Source: Phycomyces nitens
Lineage: Eukaryota; Mucoromycota; Mucoromycetes; Mucorales; Phycomycetaceae
Length of the DNA: 64,000 nucleotides
Direction of reading: 5' to 3'
NCBI GenBank assembly: GCA_022702545.1
Contig: JAHRBC010000003.1
Location: forward strand, 6,820,001 to 6,884,000
Every line of letters begins with the position of its first letter. Within the stretch, counting starts at the first letter, position 1. A program made the position numbers and the translations under genes. Below are positions 13,516 through 27,922 of this stretch, in pieces. A model generated the notes under the pieces. It made no database searches, was not told the DNA's origin, and was given only the letters and a program-made list of their open reading frames with translations.

Positions 13516-14176
13516 TTTCAATTGATATATCTAGATTTCGATAAAGAAGAAGAAAGAGAACAGGAAACCAAACTCTTTTATACCTTTATTTTTTATTTTT
13601 TATTTTTTTTGGTTGGCCCGTGATTCCCCCTATGTTCAAGATGTGCTACAATGCAAGCCAAAAACAAATAACAAATGGTATTAAAATATTTATTCGCTGC
13701 AAAAACAAACAAACATTTGGATTTCTTTGTCTCTATAGAATCGGAAATCTGGCTTCCGTTTGATAATTTAGATGTTCATATTGTTTGTATCCGATCTCGA
13801 TCAGCAAAGATTTCGCCTCAGGCTGTTTAAAGTACAATATATACAGCATCCCAGGCCTGCATTGATTGTCAATAAGGCATGGCAGGATGTGTGCTGTGCA
13901 TGCAGGTGTGGCATGGTCGTACATAACCTAATCCTTGTGACGTGTATAAAACCCCTATAATGGGTTTTGACGACTTGCAATCTCGTAAAAGTAAATTGTA
14001 TCAAAAGGAGAAATGAATACAAACGCAGGGGTCTAAACATCTCAATTATAAAATATAGATGCAACTCTTGAGCATCGTGCACACAGACCAGTCTATCTAT
14101 TCTTGGCCTCATGGCCGCACTCTTTCTGCATTCTTACTGCATGCACGCGTGCTGCTTAAGTTTATTTTTGTCTTGG
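13516..14176. other. Intergenic region: zinc-finger gene promoter and LMBD1 gene 3' end
   Basis: It holds the upstream region of the minus-strand zinc-finger gene, with a TATA box and pyrimidine-rich DNA near 13570-13620, and the 3' flank of the LMBD1-family gene. I see no coding sequence with recognisable features. Confidence 0.5.
13575..13582 (-). promoter_or_regulatory. TATA box of the zinc-finger gene
   Basis: The minus strand reads TATAAAAG, a perfect TATA consensus, 60 bases before the ATG at 13515. This is the spacing of a compact fungal promoter and suits a stress-type, inducible gene. The call rests on sequence and position alone. Confidence 0.5.
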
Positions 14177-16457
14177 TTATTGATCATGAATAGACTGGTA
14201 GGTCTTTCCTGTCCTGTCCAATAGCCCTTCTTCTTCTCCAATGTCCTTGGGGGGCTTGCGAACCAAACTCATCACAAATCCGGCCACATAAGTAACCACA
14301 AACATCCAGTGGCCATAATAATAAAGTACGGAAACCCTGGGCGAATTGAAGCTGATTCGGTCAATAGAAGTCGATGTGACAGTGGGGGTACAGATGTCTA
14401 GAAAATAAAATAGAAATAATATAATATAATCAATTCCCAATCCAGTCAGACCAACTACCCATCTTACCTGTCGGCCCGTATATATCACAGGGCACAATCA
14501 GATCAGCATCAAGACTGCAGTCCCGAACGTCTCCTTCAGAGTTACACTGAAACAAACAAAGACTCTCATCAGTGGTGATCTCTTGAACAATGAATTCAAT
14601 TCCCCAAAGCTTACATAGACTTGACTTCCAAAATGAGCATACGCAGGTGCAATGAACGACACTATCGAGTAGTTTGCAGCCAACAAGCCCAGTGTCAGCA
14701 GCGTGCTACTGATCACCAGTGCCTGAGCCCCGGTTGCCTTTCGCTCGACCCTGTACAAGGTCACCCAGAGGAACTTTAGGCCAAGGCTGTCAATGCCAAC
14801 CATAGTAACCATCAAAAGGTACACAATCAACCCGACTACCATTATGTAGTCTAGTGGAAATGCCTATCAAACCAATTAGTCAATCAATCGTATCAACCTT
14901 TATTTACTCACCCTTTCTACACTGATCAGGATAAAATTGATCGGCTGGAAAAAGTCTGGGCTGCTGGCAATGTAGCCGCATTCATTGCCACAAATAGAGA
15001 ATACCATCTTGTCAAAACTGCCACAAACCCAGAGATTAGCTTTGATCCTTTGCGATTCTTTGGGATCCTTGGCTTACCAGGACAGGATTATACACAAGAC
15101 AATCAAAAAACTTGTGGCCAATAGAGCCAACCCAAACCCAAGCTACAGTGGTTTTAGTTGACTGTTGCTAGGCTTTTTTTTTTTTACTCTTACCTCAAAT
15201 GGTCGGACCATCAACCAAAGCTTATATCTCCACTTGTTCCGGTCGTCTTCGAGATCCTTTAGTTGACGCTCAAATATCCTTAAAAGAAGTTTGTACATAA
15301 ATTAATATATACATAGTATACATTAATAAACAAACAAATAAACCAGCCTACTTTGCTTCATCAATCAGGTTCTCAAGGGTTCTCTCGTCAGAATGCCTAG
15401 ACCGGGAGCCGCCTGTTTGACCTTCAATCTCCCGTTGTCTCTCTAGGTTTTCGGCCAGCTGGGCAGAGATGTCTTCGTACTCGGTATCAACCCGTCCCCG
15501 GTCCTTGAGGAACTTGAAAGGCAAGATGGAAAGTCCAGGTGCCTTTTGCATACATTAAAATCACAATAAACATTCTAATCCCCACACACACACACACACA
15601 GATACACACACATATATATAGCTATATATGCACAGATACACATCTGTTTACAGATCTTTAGAATAATATATAATTTACTAACCGTGTACCCTACAAACAC
15701 AATCATGCCAAGTAGTTGCGGACAGGCCATGACAAACGAGATTGCCTTTTCTCCATCTGTACTGCAAAAATTAATTCGATGCAATGCAGTACAGAATAAC
15801 ATTAATTATAGTTTTACTTACAACTCTCATTGACCAAGTTCAAGAACCACTCCAACTCCAACTGAACTGGCAACTGTGTCGGTCTACCAAATAGCCCAAT
15901 CATAAAAAGTACACATGCCAGAATACCAAATCCAACCGTATATCGAAGGCCAGTCAATGCGCGTTGCCTACGGTCCTGATCTTCATCGTACTTCTTGTAA
16001 TAAAAGTAAGCAAAGGGCAAGACAAAGAAAAGCAACAGGCCAATCAGAGCATGGCATCCTAAATATTAACAAAACAAGAATATGTTAATTATTGTTGTTA
16101 TTATTATTATTGTTATGTACCATAATAAACAATAAAAGTTCCCATCGTGATCCAATACACTGTATTTTCATCTGCCCACTCTTGCTTCAGTCCAGTCTGA
16201 TGGTCAACCGTAATAGACACCAAAAACACATCGACTGGCAAGAGGGCCAATAAACAAAGGGCCAGCCCAACTGCCCACACACTAACAAGTGTCACTGCAG
16301 TTCTCGAGTGATGTTTGTCGTGATAATAGTTTATAAACCCTGCACTAAATAAATAGAGGCCCTGTGATGCATGTGAATAAAGGTGTGGGCATCTCTACAA
16401 TCTTACCACCGAGACCATCCCGAATGCCATCCAGGCTAATCCAACTGCTGCACTCAT
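14177..16457 (-). CDS. LMBD1-family multi-pass membrane protein (lysosomal cobalamin-transporter-like)
   Basis: A multi-exon gene whose product matches LMBD1 (LMBRD1), a lysosomal membrane protein that in animals acts with ABCD4 in cobalamin export. The ATG at 16457 starts MSAAVGLAWMAFG. An early exon carries LALLPVDVFLVSI, one of the most conserved LMBD1 stretches. Next come a membrane segment followed by YFYYKKYDEDQDRRQRA, an RYTVGFGIL membrane segment, a cytosolic charged loop near 15348-15551 (the LMBD1 coiled-coil position), and C-terminal membrane helices including LGLKFLWVTLYRVER. The end, near EEEGLLDRTGK, is acidic, as in relatives. About eight introns are present. Fungi generally make or use no cobalamin, so the substrate in this organism is unknown; LIMR-type receptors are related alternatives. 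It lies 304 bases downstream of DOP1 on the same strand. Confidence 0.85.
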
Positions 16458-16761
16458 GATGAATAAGACGAGCTGAGCAGAAAGCAGATCAGTCTATATA
16501 AATATAAATATATATAAAAATATATATTTATATATATATATTGAGGCTTTGATATCGTTCGCCTTTCCATCACATCCTTTTTTTTCAATTTTTGCAAAAA
16601 TTGCTTCATGACATCATGAATACCATTTGTGTAAAAAAAATAAATCAAGAAATACTTGTTTTCTATTATTGCTATGGTTACCATTTTTATTTATTTATTT
16701 ACTCTGGTGAATAAACATCTTGTTGACTTAAAGATCCATTTCTTTTGTATTATTTACACTT

Positions 16762-19700
16762 CTAGTCGCTGTCAATGTCCCCCTCCAATAGATCATTGTG
16801 CAATAAGCTCTCTATAAAAGGCATATCAGGCTTAGCTAGAGTAAATGACGACTGGTAGACGTAAAGTCCAACGTGCTCGATAAAGAAGCCTAATTGCCGG
16901 ATACTGCTGATACTGTGCATCGTCAGCATTGGTCGTTTCAATTCACCCAGAGATGGGACTGATGTAGAGCTAACCAGGTCAGACAAGTTGTCCTATACAA
17001 AGAAAAAAAAGAAAAAAGAAAACAATATTTTTTTTGGTTGTTGTTTGCCGTTTCATCTTTCATTGTCCTTTTTGATTCTTTCTAGGCACAAAGAAAATGC
17101 TGCTTTATCTATATAGTTTCTTACTGTTGTCTGTGGACTGGATGAGCTCTCGGTTAATTTCTCACCGAGCATTTCCATGATAGGTGTGGGGCCATCATTT
17201 ACAGGTGCTTTGATAAGTGTCTCAACTGTGTCACGAATAAAGATCCATTGGTAACTATGTGCAAACAAACAAACAAACAAAACCAAAATGTGTCACCATG
17301 GAAACATAATAAAATAAAACACTTACATTTGGAACGCGTCTGTTTCGAGAGCACACAACAAATCAAGGAATTTGCAGCCAGCCAACCCAATCTGAGCTTC
17401 TTCAGGTCGGTCATTTGCATTGTCGTACAGAAACGCGTCAAAAAGCCGGATCTAGAGACAGAACTATCAATATACAGACAAAGAAATATATACATATACA
17501 CATATGTACTATGCACCATGTATATATATGTGTGTGTGTTTGCTTTGATTTAAAACTTGCCAATTCAGTAATCAAGACTGGCCAAAAGTTCAAAAGGTGC
17601 TTCTGAGAGAATCGGACAAGCATCACTCTCAAACATAGATATATCTCCACATGAACCATTTCTCCGTGCTCAAGCTTCAACAGTTCAACCAGTTTCTCTT
17701 GGATCAGAGGTAGCTGAGGCACATACTGATCCGGTGAACCACAGAAAATAACATATGAAAGTCTTCGTAGGTTTAGACTGCGATTCAGAGTTTCCTGATC
17801 CTTGTTGGTAAAGAATGCTGTATTGGGTGTCGTGGTAATCCGGCCCATGAGTTCCGAGAATCGCTCTTTCTCAAGAGAAAACACTGTCTGGATAATCGTA
17901 CGCCACTTCTTTGCCGTGGAAGCATTCATGTAAAAGAATCGATTGTCGATAAATACTTCCCATACTTCCTTGCGCCAAGACCGGTAAGTGAATGGCATGC
18001 GTGCCATTTCACACACTTGATCCAATATAACCGTCATCTTGCTGAACCTATCATGGTTTGTGTCACTTTGTCAATTCTTCTTTGTTTGATAATTTACCCT
18101 GTCTTTGTTCTCATAGCAGGCCCAATGACATAGTAAACCAAGTTATTAAGAAGTGAATTAATCCTGTCTTGGTCAGCAACCAATAATCGTAGATTCGGAA
18201 TGACAGCGCTCGCAAGGTATGCATTCACTTGGATGATCATGATATCTTCGCGTGATTTCCAGCTCGCTTTCTTCTCAAGATCAGACACGTTACTCGTCGA
18301 CACATTCCTCGAAAGGTCACTGGCAATGGTATCCGATAGAGACATATTATCAGATCCTGCCGCAAACAATCCCACACCTGCCGTTACAGAACCACTGTCT
18401 CCAGAAAGACCCGATATTGACGAAGTCTCATCATACACCGTTGTTGATCTTCGAAGCCACAGACTCTGGTCAAATGATCGACCTGCAATCAAAATGCAAT
18501 AATCCACGCATCTCTGGTACAAGTCTTGGGCATCTTTACGCGTCTTTTTGTCATCAAACCCTTGGTATCTTGATAGGGTGTCCAACACAACTGTTAGGAA
18601 CCGCAATAGACCCGGCAAAAAGTTCTTGTAGGCATTGGCTTGAGATAAATAATCCTTGGCAAAGCCATGGATGAGTGGCCAAAGATGAGCAAGTGGTTCG
18701 GCTGTGATAATGTTGCCACAGTATATCTCTGCGAATCTCATGATTGATGTGTCAGTACTATAAGATACAATATTGACTTGTGGTTAGTTCAGCGTGCATA
18801 AGCAATATACACATATATGTGAGCACATATTTTACATACAGTTTTCCAAGGCGTAATATTGCCTTTCGTCGATTCATTTGCATCCCAGGCGTCCTTTGGC
18901 GGATACCGTCCAAAAGAGTCGAGAATATGTGCTGAGGTGATATGGTTGGCGTAGCAACAAGAATCTCTATGGCAACCAAATCGATTTGTGCAGACGTTGC
19001 CTAGAAATTTAAATATTTAAACATAGTGTTTGTTTGGTCTGATATTACCTCGTATTCAAGAGCAATAGGATTCTCCATAAAAAACACCTCTATGAAGCCT
19101 TCGATGAATTCAACCGGACAGTGTTTGTACAGCCTCTGAAAGATACGCTCCAAATGTCCCTTGATATTTCTTATCGAGGCAGCAAATGCTTGTTGTCTAA
19201 GCTCAATTGTCCCATACGCTGGTTCATTGGTTTCTTCTGGCTTACGACACGACCTCCAGGTGTCAAGTAGAATGTGAAGAAATACGGGCAGATTGTACAA
19301 GATGATATCGTGTGGCTATACACATACATACACACATACATACACGGTTAATATCAAACACAAACCTTTAACTGCTCTATCTTACCCTTTCAAGTCGAGT
19401 GTGGTCTTCGTTGTATACAATCTGAGACAAAACCTTGAGTGTGGAATTGGATCCTAGTTTGGGAATAACCAAATTGGCAATGTCAACCTTGTCTGCTGGG
19501 TACCAATCGTCATTGAGGTTTCGTTCGGTTAATGAGAACATGAGTGTCTTCTCCAACCCAGTCAAGTACACCACCAGATCATTTTCTGTAGAACTTGCGG
19601 ATAGTGCCCGAGATCCTTCAGACAAACTTTCGTTGTTGTCAGGAGTAGGATCTGCGTCGCGGCTTTGTTGGCCGTGAACCCTAAACTCAATCGTCTTTTG

Positions 19701-22700
19701 GCTAATGCGGACCTGTTCGCACAACAGTACCAGGACTGGAACGACCATGTGTCGAAAGCCACCGCGTAGATGGGGCAAGGTGGCCAGTACAAAATCCATC
19801 CATTGCTGCAGCATCGAACGATTGGAGTCGATCACCAAAGCATCCGTGACGCATTTGACATACAGTGCAGAAGAGATCCGGGCTTGATTAATAGCCTCCA
19901 CAGAATAAAGATTGGATCCCCTTTCACCCCTTTCACCTCCTACTCCTCCTTGACCCCCTCCGACTCCTACTCCTCCACCTGCAGTGGCTGTGGCTGTGCG
20001 TGGAAGGGACCCGGTACTATATTGTGTCATGTCATTCGATGCGTGGTCAACCGAGCCTCTTCTTCGATGAGAGCGCTCAGCCATGGACGAAGATCTGTGT
20101 CCGAGAGCATTGGAGGCCATGATAGACATGGTGGCGTGTAGTAAATGCATCAACTTTTGTTGGATATCAAGATGGCCAACTGTGACACAGTAGAGTAGCT
20201 TCTCGAGCACGTTCTTTTGGATTAACTGGGTGATCTGCATATCCACTATATCTAGTTTCGATATAATCAAATAAAGTAGTTCAACCGCATGGAGCTGTAT
20301 GCTTTGTACTGCTTTGGTCAGTGTAGGAACCAACTTCTCAGATGGTTCGCTCATTATAAATCTATTCGCACACACGGACGCATGCAGTGCATATTGTTAT
20401 ATATATATATAATATATATAACAATATATATTACTGTTATTCAAATGTATGGAAGATTGGAGACCCAAAATAGATCAAGAAGTAGAGCAAATACATTACC
20501 TTGATGCAATGCGTACAATTAACTCGAGGAAGGAGACTGACCCAGGATGTGGTCCATCTACAAAGTAAGAAGATCTCGAGTGCATCAGTACATCTCCCCT
20601 GCCTTTCTGTGCAAAGAACCTTACAACCCCTCTTCTACGATCCTCTTTCTTTTTCTTTTTTTTCTTTTTTGGTTTGGCTTTTTTGTTGTTATTCTTACCA
20701 TGTAGAGACATATCAAGAGAGTTCTCTGCTAGTTCAGGGATATCTCCCTCAATCCCAATTGATTGGTGTCTAAAGGCCTTCAAGGCACTCAGCCCACTAT
20801 AGGCAACCAATGTCGCCAGGCCAGTAAAGATGTAGTCGATCCTTTCTGTATCAAACGGACGCATGTAGACAAAATATTGCAGCTCAATAGACCCATTTTC
20901 ATCTCGCAAGGTCTGATGGTTATATTCAACCGTTTTCTTTGCAGTTCGACGTATAATCCGTTTGTCAAGTAGTCCGACAATACAGGGCTCCAATAGACGA
21001 ACATAGTTCTTGAGGTGGCATCGAATCCAGGTCTCACCCGCACGTTTGTCCATTGGGGTCGTCCCTTCTCGAAGCAAATCAAGCATAATCATCATCGGTC
21101 GAGAAAATAACGAGAGCCCTGGCATGGACTCGGAAAGTTCCCAAAAGATTGAGAATTTTGCATAGTTGACCATCCTCTCCTCATCCCCAGACACAATTAG
21201 ATAGTTGGTTATTATGGTCTCTATCTGATGAGGAAGCGATATTTCTGTAAGGAGCCAGATAAGTTCTACTGTTCGACGGTGCAGAACATCCAGTGGAGTA
21301 ACAAGGAAGCCCCAGAGCTTAAAACAATAGGGTCAAAAGTCAACAACAGTACAAGACAAACTACAGCCAATTTACCTTGTCCATAATACCCCTCAATGCT
21401 TGTTTATCGTATAGCAGACTATTGCTTATAAACTGACGCTTCACCAGCTCAGTCAAGGTAGTGAGGCCAGCATCCACAATACCAAACTCTCTGCCTTCAC
21501 AGCTGCACTTTAATAAAGTCTTGCCTACTTGGTCCTGCCGCTTCTCATCATTCTTTTTCCACCCAAGCGGGTCTTCTGACTGCTTCACAATCGATGTTAG
21601 GACAGTACACAGACCGATAAACACTTGTTCTAGATGAGAATCGATATGATCCAGCAATCGACCATCCTTGCCAACATCCACACCAGCCGAGAGGTTCTTT
21701 GGCAAGACAATATAGCCATCGACCAACTCAATCAGGAATTGGGAAAGGTTATTAGTGAGCTCATGGATCAAGACTGAACCACGGATCGTTTCAAATGATG
21801 GGCGCCCCATGGTTGCTGTTATGGATTGTGGTGGCAATGGAGAAGTAAGAGATGCGATGGACATATCGCCATTATCCTGGTCGTGATTGGGAGATTGAAG
21901 TGCGTTATCAAGCTCATCAAGACCAGGCAGACCACTAGATACTCTTGCATGCCCTTGTCCGATTCCATAGAATCCACGTACATAGTCTAGAATATTCATG
22001 CCTAAAACAAATTGGTTGTCTTCCTTGCTTTCTTCTGCCTGTTCTTCATGGTAAGGAGACTTATCCAAAAAGATTACTGGTGGCAACTGTCGTAATATCA
22101 ACTGAATCAATTCGACGCATCCGTTTACTTGGGGTAGCATATCAATAAATGCTGGGTGAGAGATCGAGTCCTTTTGAGAACAACCTTTAGTATTTCCACA
22201 AAAAATAATAATCATTTTCTAGGCCCCAGTATCTTACATATAGTTTGCGCGTCAAGGCAGCCAGGATTAACGGCAAATGGAGCTGCTTGACTTCATCATC
22301 TGAAAATCTAAAGGTTTTTATGGTAAACTCCATCAATTGCATGCTATCAAGCTCTTTGGAAGAGGTCGTCAAGGACGATGATTTGGAAGGAAAGGTAGTA
22401 TCGATCAGCTTAAAGAGCTTCATCCAGATTAGATATGGTTCCACCATCTCTAACCACATATTTGCTGTTTGGAGAATCTATGGGTTGTGAACATGAATAC
22501 AATAATCTGGTATTGTCCAAAGCACTCTTTACCTCTGTAGTATGGATTCCTCTCTTGACATGGCCCTGTAGACTCACAAGAGAATCGATAAAGATGTTAT
22601 TTACAATAGGTTGCCCGATTTCCCACTTGTCCATTAATGAAATCAAGATCTTGTAGGGCCTTTGTGTGTCGGCCACAAGTCCATCATAAGGGACCAAGGT

Positions 22701-24493
22701 ATTATGGTTTGTGACGGAAATAAGACCTCGAATGGCCTGAGTGGCTGCCTTTTCAGCAAAGGAATAGAAATAGGCCAATTGGGATTGTGATGATTGCTCG
22801 GTTCCGAGGACCCAGGCATAAAGACGTCTGTTGAGGGACATGTCCTTTCGAAGCACAATAGCGAGCGCAGAACGGATCAATAGCACCAGATCGTCATGGG
22901 GAATCATTCTAGTTGCATTAATTTAGCATATATATTTATTTACCATTTTGTGCCCCCACAACAAACCTATTCCTGAGTGGGATATTTTGAACCAGAAGCT
23001 CGAGCATACTTCTTTGGACAAGTAATTGCTGGTCTCCCAAGGTGGCTGAGAATGCCCGGGTCATTAAGCGAACATTTTCACTGGTTCCAAGGTATACATG
23101 TACATCTTTACAAGGATTATTGAGCAAGACTAATCCCTTTCTTTTTTTTTGGAACCACATTATATAAAAAATAATAACAATTACCTTGCTCATCTGTAAT
23201 CTTTGGCAATCTTCGCAAGAGGTAATTTAGTGCCGGTGCACGCAGGCTGGGGTTATTGATCATCACGAGCCACAAGCACGAATAGAGTAATGGCAGCTCT
23301 GTTGTCTCTCCAAGATAGTCTATCATGGATATCCCCTAATAATAGTTCACATGCCAAATTGTGCCTGTTACTACCCTCTTTTCATATACCTTTGGGCTCC
23401 TCGGTTTACCTTGTCAAAAAACTCGCTTCCTTCTTCTTCCAGGACAGGCAACAGAGCAATCACAAAGCCTCTCATGGCAGGTCTTAGGCTTGACCGTAAT
23501 GGGAAATAATGCTTTTCAAAAATAGACAGCAATTGAGGCTGTGGATAGACAGGGCCCATTAGAGATACTCCTGTTTATATTGCTGCTGTTCTTTATCCCA
23601 AATTTGTTACCTTTACATGCGTGGCTGCGTATTGAACAAAGGGGAACAATCCCATGGACCACAGTGACAAGTCCTCTGCCATTTGCTCAGACTAAGAAAG
23701 CAAATAAATAATCGTTACAATGGCCTTGGAATGCCCAGACCAACTTACTCCAATAGTTTCTAAAAGATAACTATAGACATCAAGTGTCTTTTGGTGGACG
23801 CCTGCCGGAAATCCTGGATTAAGGCACTGGGCCAATCGTTTGGCGACCGTGTGTTTGCGAGGAACAACAGGGAATTGTGGATAGGCTTGAAAAGACTTTA
23901 TGCAAAATGTAAATCGTATTTTCAGATTATAAAGAAGAAGAAAGAAGAAGCTTTTATATGAGCATGTATTACTTTAAGAAGACGGCCCAGGAATGAGATG
24001 ATGTCGGCCCACTCATTGACTGCATCAAATGACTGGAGGTTTTTCTCGATAAGCTGGACGTACTTTCGGAATCTAGGGTCGGTTTGGTATGCTTTGATTA
24101 AATGACAAGGTTAGTGATGGTAATCAAACTATCTCTGTTGGTTCACCTTGTTCTCGAGCCGCGTTCCTTTCAAGTTTGACTCTTATGGGAGTTGGGGAAT
24201 TCAATGACATTTGGTCTTTTTATATAAATTGTTTTATTATTATTTTTTTGGTTTAATGAGAGATGAATAGGGTGGGATTGTCTGTAGTTTTCCCCTTCCT
24301 CTTTTTTTTTACCTTGTGTGTCTGTCGGAGAGGTGAGGCCAGAAGAAGGAGAAGGCAGGGTGGAAGAATTGGCTGTTTCTGGGCGGTCATTGGCGGTTCG
24401 AAGGGACATTTTGTTTAGGAATTTCTGGGAGATGGTAAGAGAAAGCCTCGGCTGCCTGCGAGACGAGGAGTCCGAGTGCTCGTTATCAGACAT
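16762..24493 (-). CDS. DOP1: Dopey-family protein DOP1
   Basis: A very large gene, split by more than a dozen introns, coding for roughly 2,100 residues by my count, longer than yeast Dop1 (about 1,700). Dop1 is a peripheral membrane protein that works with Mon2 and the flippase Neo1 in Golgi-endosome traffic. The first ATG is at 24493 (MSDNEHSDSS); the frame upstream reaches only a TTG. The N-terminal Dopey domain is clear near 23970-24100, with FRKYVQLIEKNLQSFD followed by NEWADIISFLGRLLK, and continues with YPQPQLLSIFEKHYFPL near 23530. The middle holds the long helical-repeat body, including LSLFSRPMMIMLDLL near 21050-21120. The C-terminal exons include a conserved Gly-Trp-Leu-Ala-Ala stretch near 17380. 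Two low-complexity inserts stand out: Gly-rich near 19905-20000 and Lys-rich near 20640-20690. Family assignment is firm; individual exon junctions are less so. Confidence 0.9.
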
Positions 24494-24938
24494 TGGCTTG
24501 GACAAAATCTAAGGCAGACGTGGCAAGCCAAATAAAGAAAAAGCCAAGAACGACAGAATACGGAGTTTTAAATCCTACTGGAAGAAGACTGATAAAAAAA
24601 GAAAAAAAGAAAATGCTCAAAGGTTGAGAGAGCACAGAATATTTCCCATTTTCAAACGTGGAAAATTGGGTGTGTTTTTTTGACACGCCGCCACCGTACC
24701 TTTTTGTCATGGAGACAACATGGCAACAGATGCAGTTTTATAAAGAAAAGATTCAAAAATGGCTGGGAACTTTTTATTTTATATTTTTTGAAATAGTAAA
24801 TGTACAAGGTTAGGTTGATATAGATTGGGTAGGTGCAAATGAAAAACAAGTCTTTTTTTAAAAAATGATACTATGGAAACAAGCAAGCAAATCCTGTTGT
24901 CGCTTTCTTTCTTTCTTTCTTTCTTTTCTTTTCTTTTC
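24494..24938. other. Intergenic region between DOP1 and LYS1
   Basis: It contains the DOP1 upstream region and the LYS1 3' flank, with CTTT repeats near 24900-24930. I see no coding exon or RNA gene. Confidence 0.5.
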
Positions 24939-26304
<1,366 letters not shown>

Positions 26305-26461
26305 TTTATGCGTCGATGAAGTTGGTTAGAATATGGAAGGTTTCAAAGATGAGATGTGACTAGATTTGCCTTTTAGAGTCTGGTTATCTTTACTTGCTTG
26401 TCCCCATATTAAGCTAAAAATCATGATGATCAATTCCTTGACAATATCTCAGCCAGTTTCC

Positions 26462-27742
26462 TTATTCGGAAATACTTTCAGATGGCAGGACCTTGAAATC
26501 AAAGCAAGGGATTTTAATCAGTAAAAATAAAAAGAATCTTATTGCCTTTTGGGTCATATCAATCTATGGATCAAAATACTCACCGTAAACTCCACATAGC
26601 CTTCTTGTCTAGGGCCTTCTATTTGAAGCTATATAAAGGTATCAGTTAATGTTGATAAATTTGTAAAGGGGACTTGCCAGCATGCAGAGAATTCCATTTG
26701 GTGTGAAGCGCAAATGGACCTTGGTGGCATATGTCAAGGCTTTTGTACAGGACATTATGTACGAATAATGGTAGCTAAAGAGCTAAAGTCAGTTTGGTAT
26801 TGCAAAGAATAAAGTGCACCAAATTACCTAAATGACACTTCTTCCTCGCATCTAAATGAAATAAATGATCCAGAATCATGGTGGTATTTCATCTGCACAC
26901 AAAATTATTAATCTCAGAAAGCTTCCCGTATAAACCACACCTCCCAAGAATCCTTTATGCCTTTTCCCGACAGTTTGAAAGAGTTATCGAGAGGAGAAAA
27001 GGTCATTGTGATGCGCTCACAGGTCCTGTCAATCTCATTAAACACATTCACAAGAGCAGAAGCCTAAGCCAATAATAATAAAAAAAGACATCAATTATAC
27101 ATCCCAGCCAATATCCCAAAAAACCAATTCTTGACCTTCATAATGACTTGGAAGGATCCCATAAAATCATCTCTCATCTCAAGACCAATGTTGCTTCCAT
27201 CGGCATCATATGTATTGACCTTGCACTTTGTAACCACATGCGCATCTGCATCCTCTCGCCTATGCAGTCGAATAAGATGATCCAGTATTACTCTGTACAC
27301 AATATCTCTTTACATTATCTCAAAGGGTCCTCCGGTCCCATCGTAAAACAGTTTACAAGTGTCTGACAATGTTCCTGTTGCTAAACTGAGGATGCTCAGG
27401 CAGTTTACAAGTGCAGCAAGGTCAATTGCAAACGGCGCAAACACAGTGTTTGATCTTCTGTATGTCTCAAACATATTCTTTCGCACATAAGCTACTGCCA
27501 CTACACAGGGGCTATCTCCAGCTGAGAACATGAGGCCTTCATCCATAACATGGCAAGTGGCATCCTGTTTCTCTGAGTTTGTCCACTGAATCTTATGCAT
27601 TTCCACAATCGCCTTTTTTTACCTTTGTTATCTGGATCGCTTTGAGCAGGTTAATCACCAGCCTTATGCTCACAACCTCCCCACTAAAGCTTGTTGCTAC
27701 TCCATTCTCTGGGTCTACTTGTGTCTCCATTCCTAAATTCAT
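26462..27742 (-). CDS. RAD1: Checkpoint clamp subunit Rad1 (9-1-1 complex)
   Basis: A PCNA-like subunit of the Rad9-Rad1-Hus1 clamp, loaded at damaged DNA to activate the ATR checkpoint. I assemble eight exons: 27623-27742, 27314-27591, 27136-27292, 26941-27063, 26828-26892, 26678-26774, 26584-26628 and 26462-26491. They total 305 codons (304 residues; human RAD1 has 282) and every junction is phase-consistent. Matches to Rad1 run along the whole chain: INLLKAIQ, DATCHVMDEGLMF, the LAALVNCLSIL stretch (like LLDCLSIF in human), CKVNTY, ALVNVFNEID, ITMTFSPLDNSFKLSGKG, then EGYVEFTV and an acidic Ser-rich end. Two introns are abnormally short: 31 nt (27592-27622, or 37 nt with another acceptor) and 21 nt (27293-27313, containing an in-frame TAA). 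One is a GC-AG intron (26629-26677). If the short introns are not spliced, the gene is broken. Confidence 0.85.
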
Positions 27743-27922
27743 CTTTAATTGTCTTATCTACACATTATTATAATAATGTTTCACTTCATTTTTTTTATTA
27801 AAGAAAAAGGCACTGTGACTTTATTTGTGACGATTATTCGAACCAGAACTGATTTTTTTTTTGAAGAAAAAAAAATCAAGTGAATTTCTTGTCAGCATAA
27901 GTTGTTAACAGATACTACGACA
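27743..27922. promoter_or_regulatory. Shared divergent promoter, RAD1 / NOB1
   Basis: Only 180 bases separate the RAD1 ATG (27742, minus) from the NOB1 ATG (27923, plus), so both upstream regions must overlap. The interval is A/T-rich with poly-A and poly-T runs near 27788-27800 and 27845-27880 that would disfavour nucleosomes. No specific factor site is evident to me. Confidence 0.6.
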
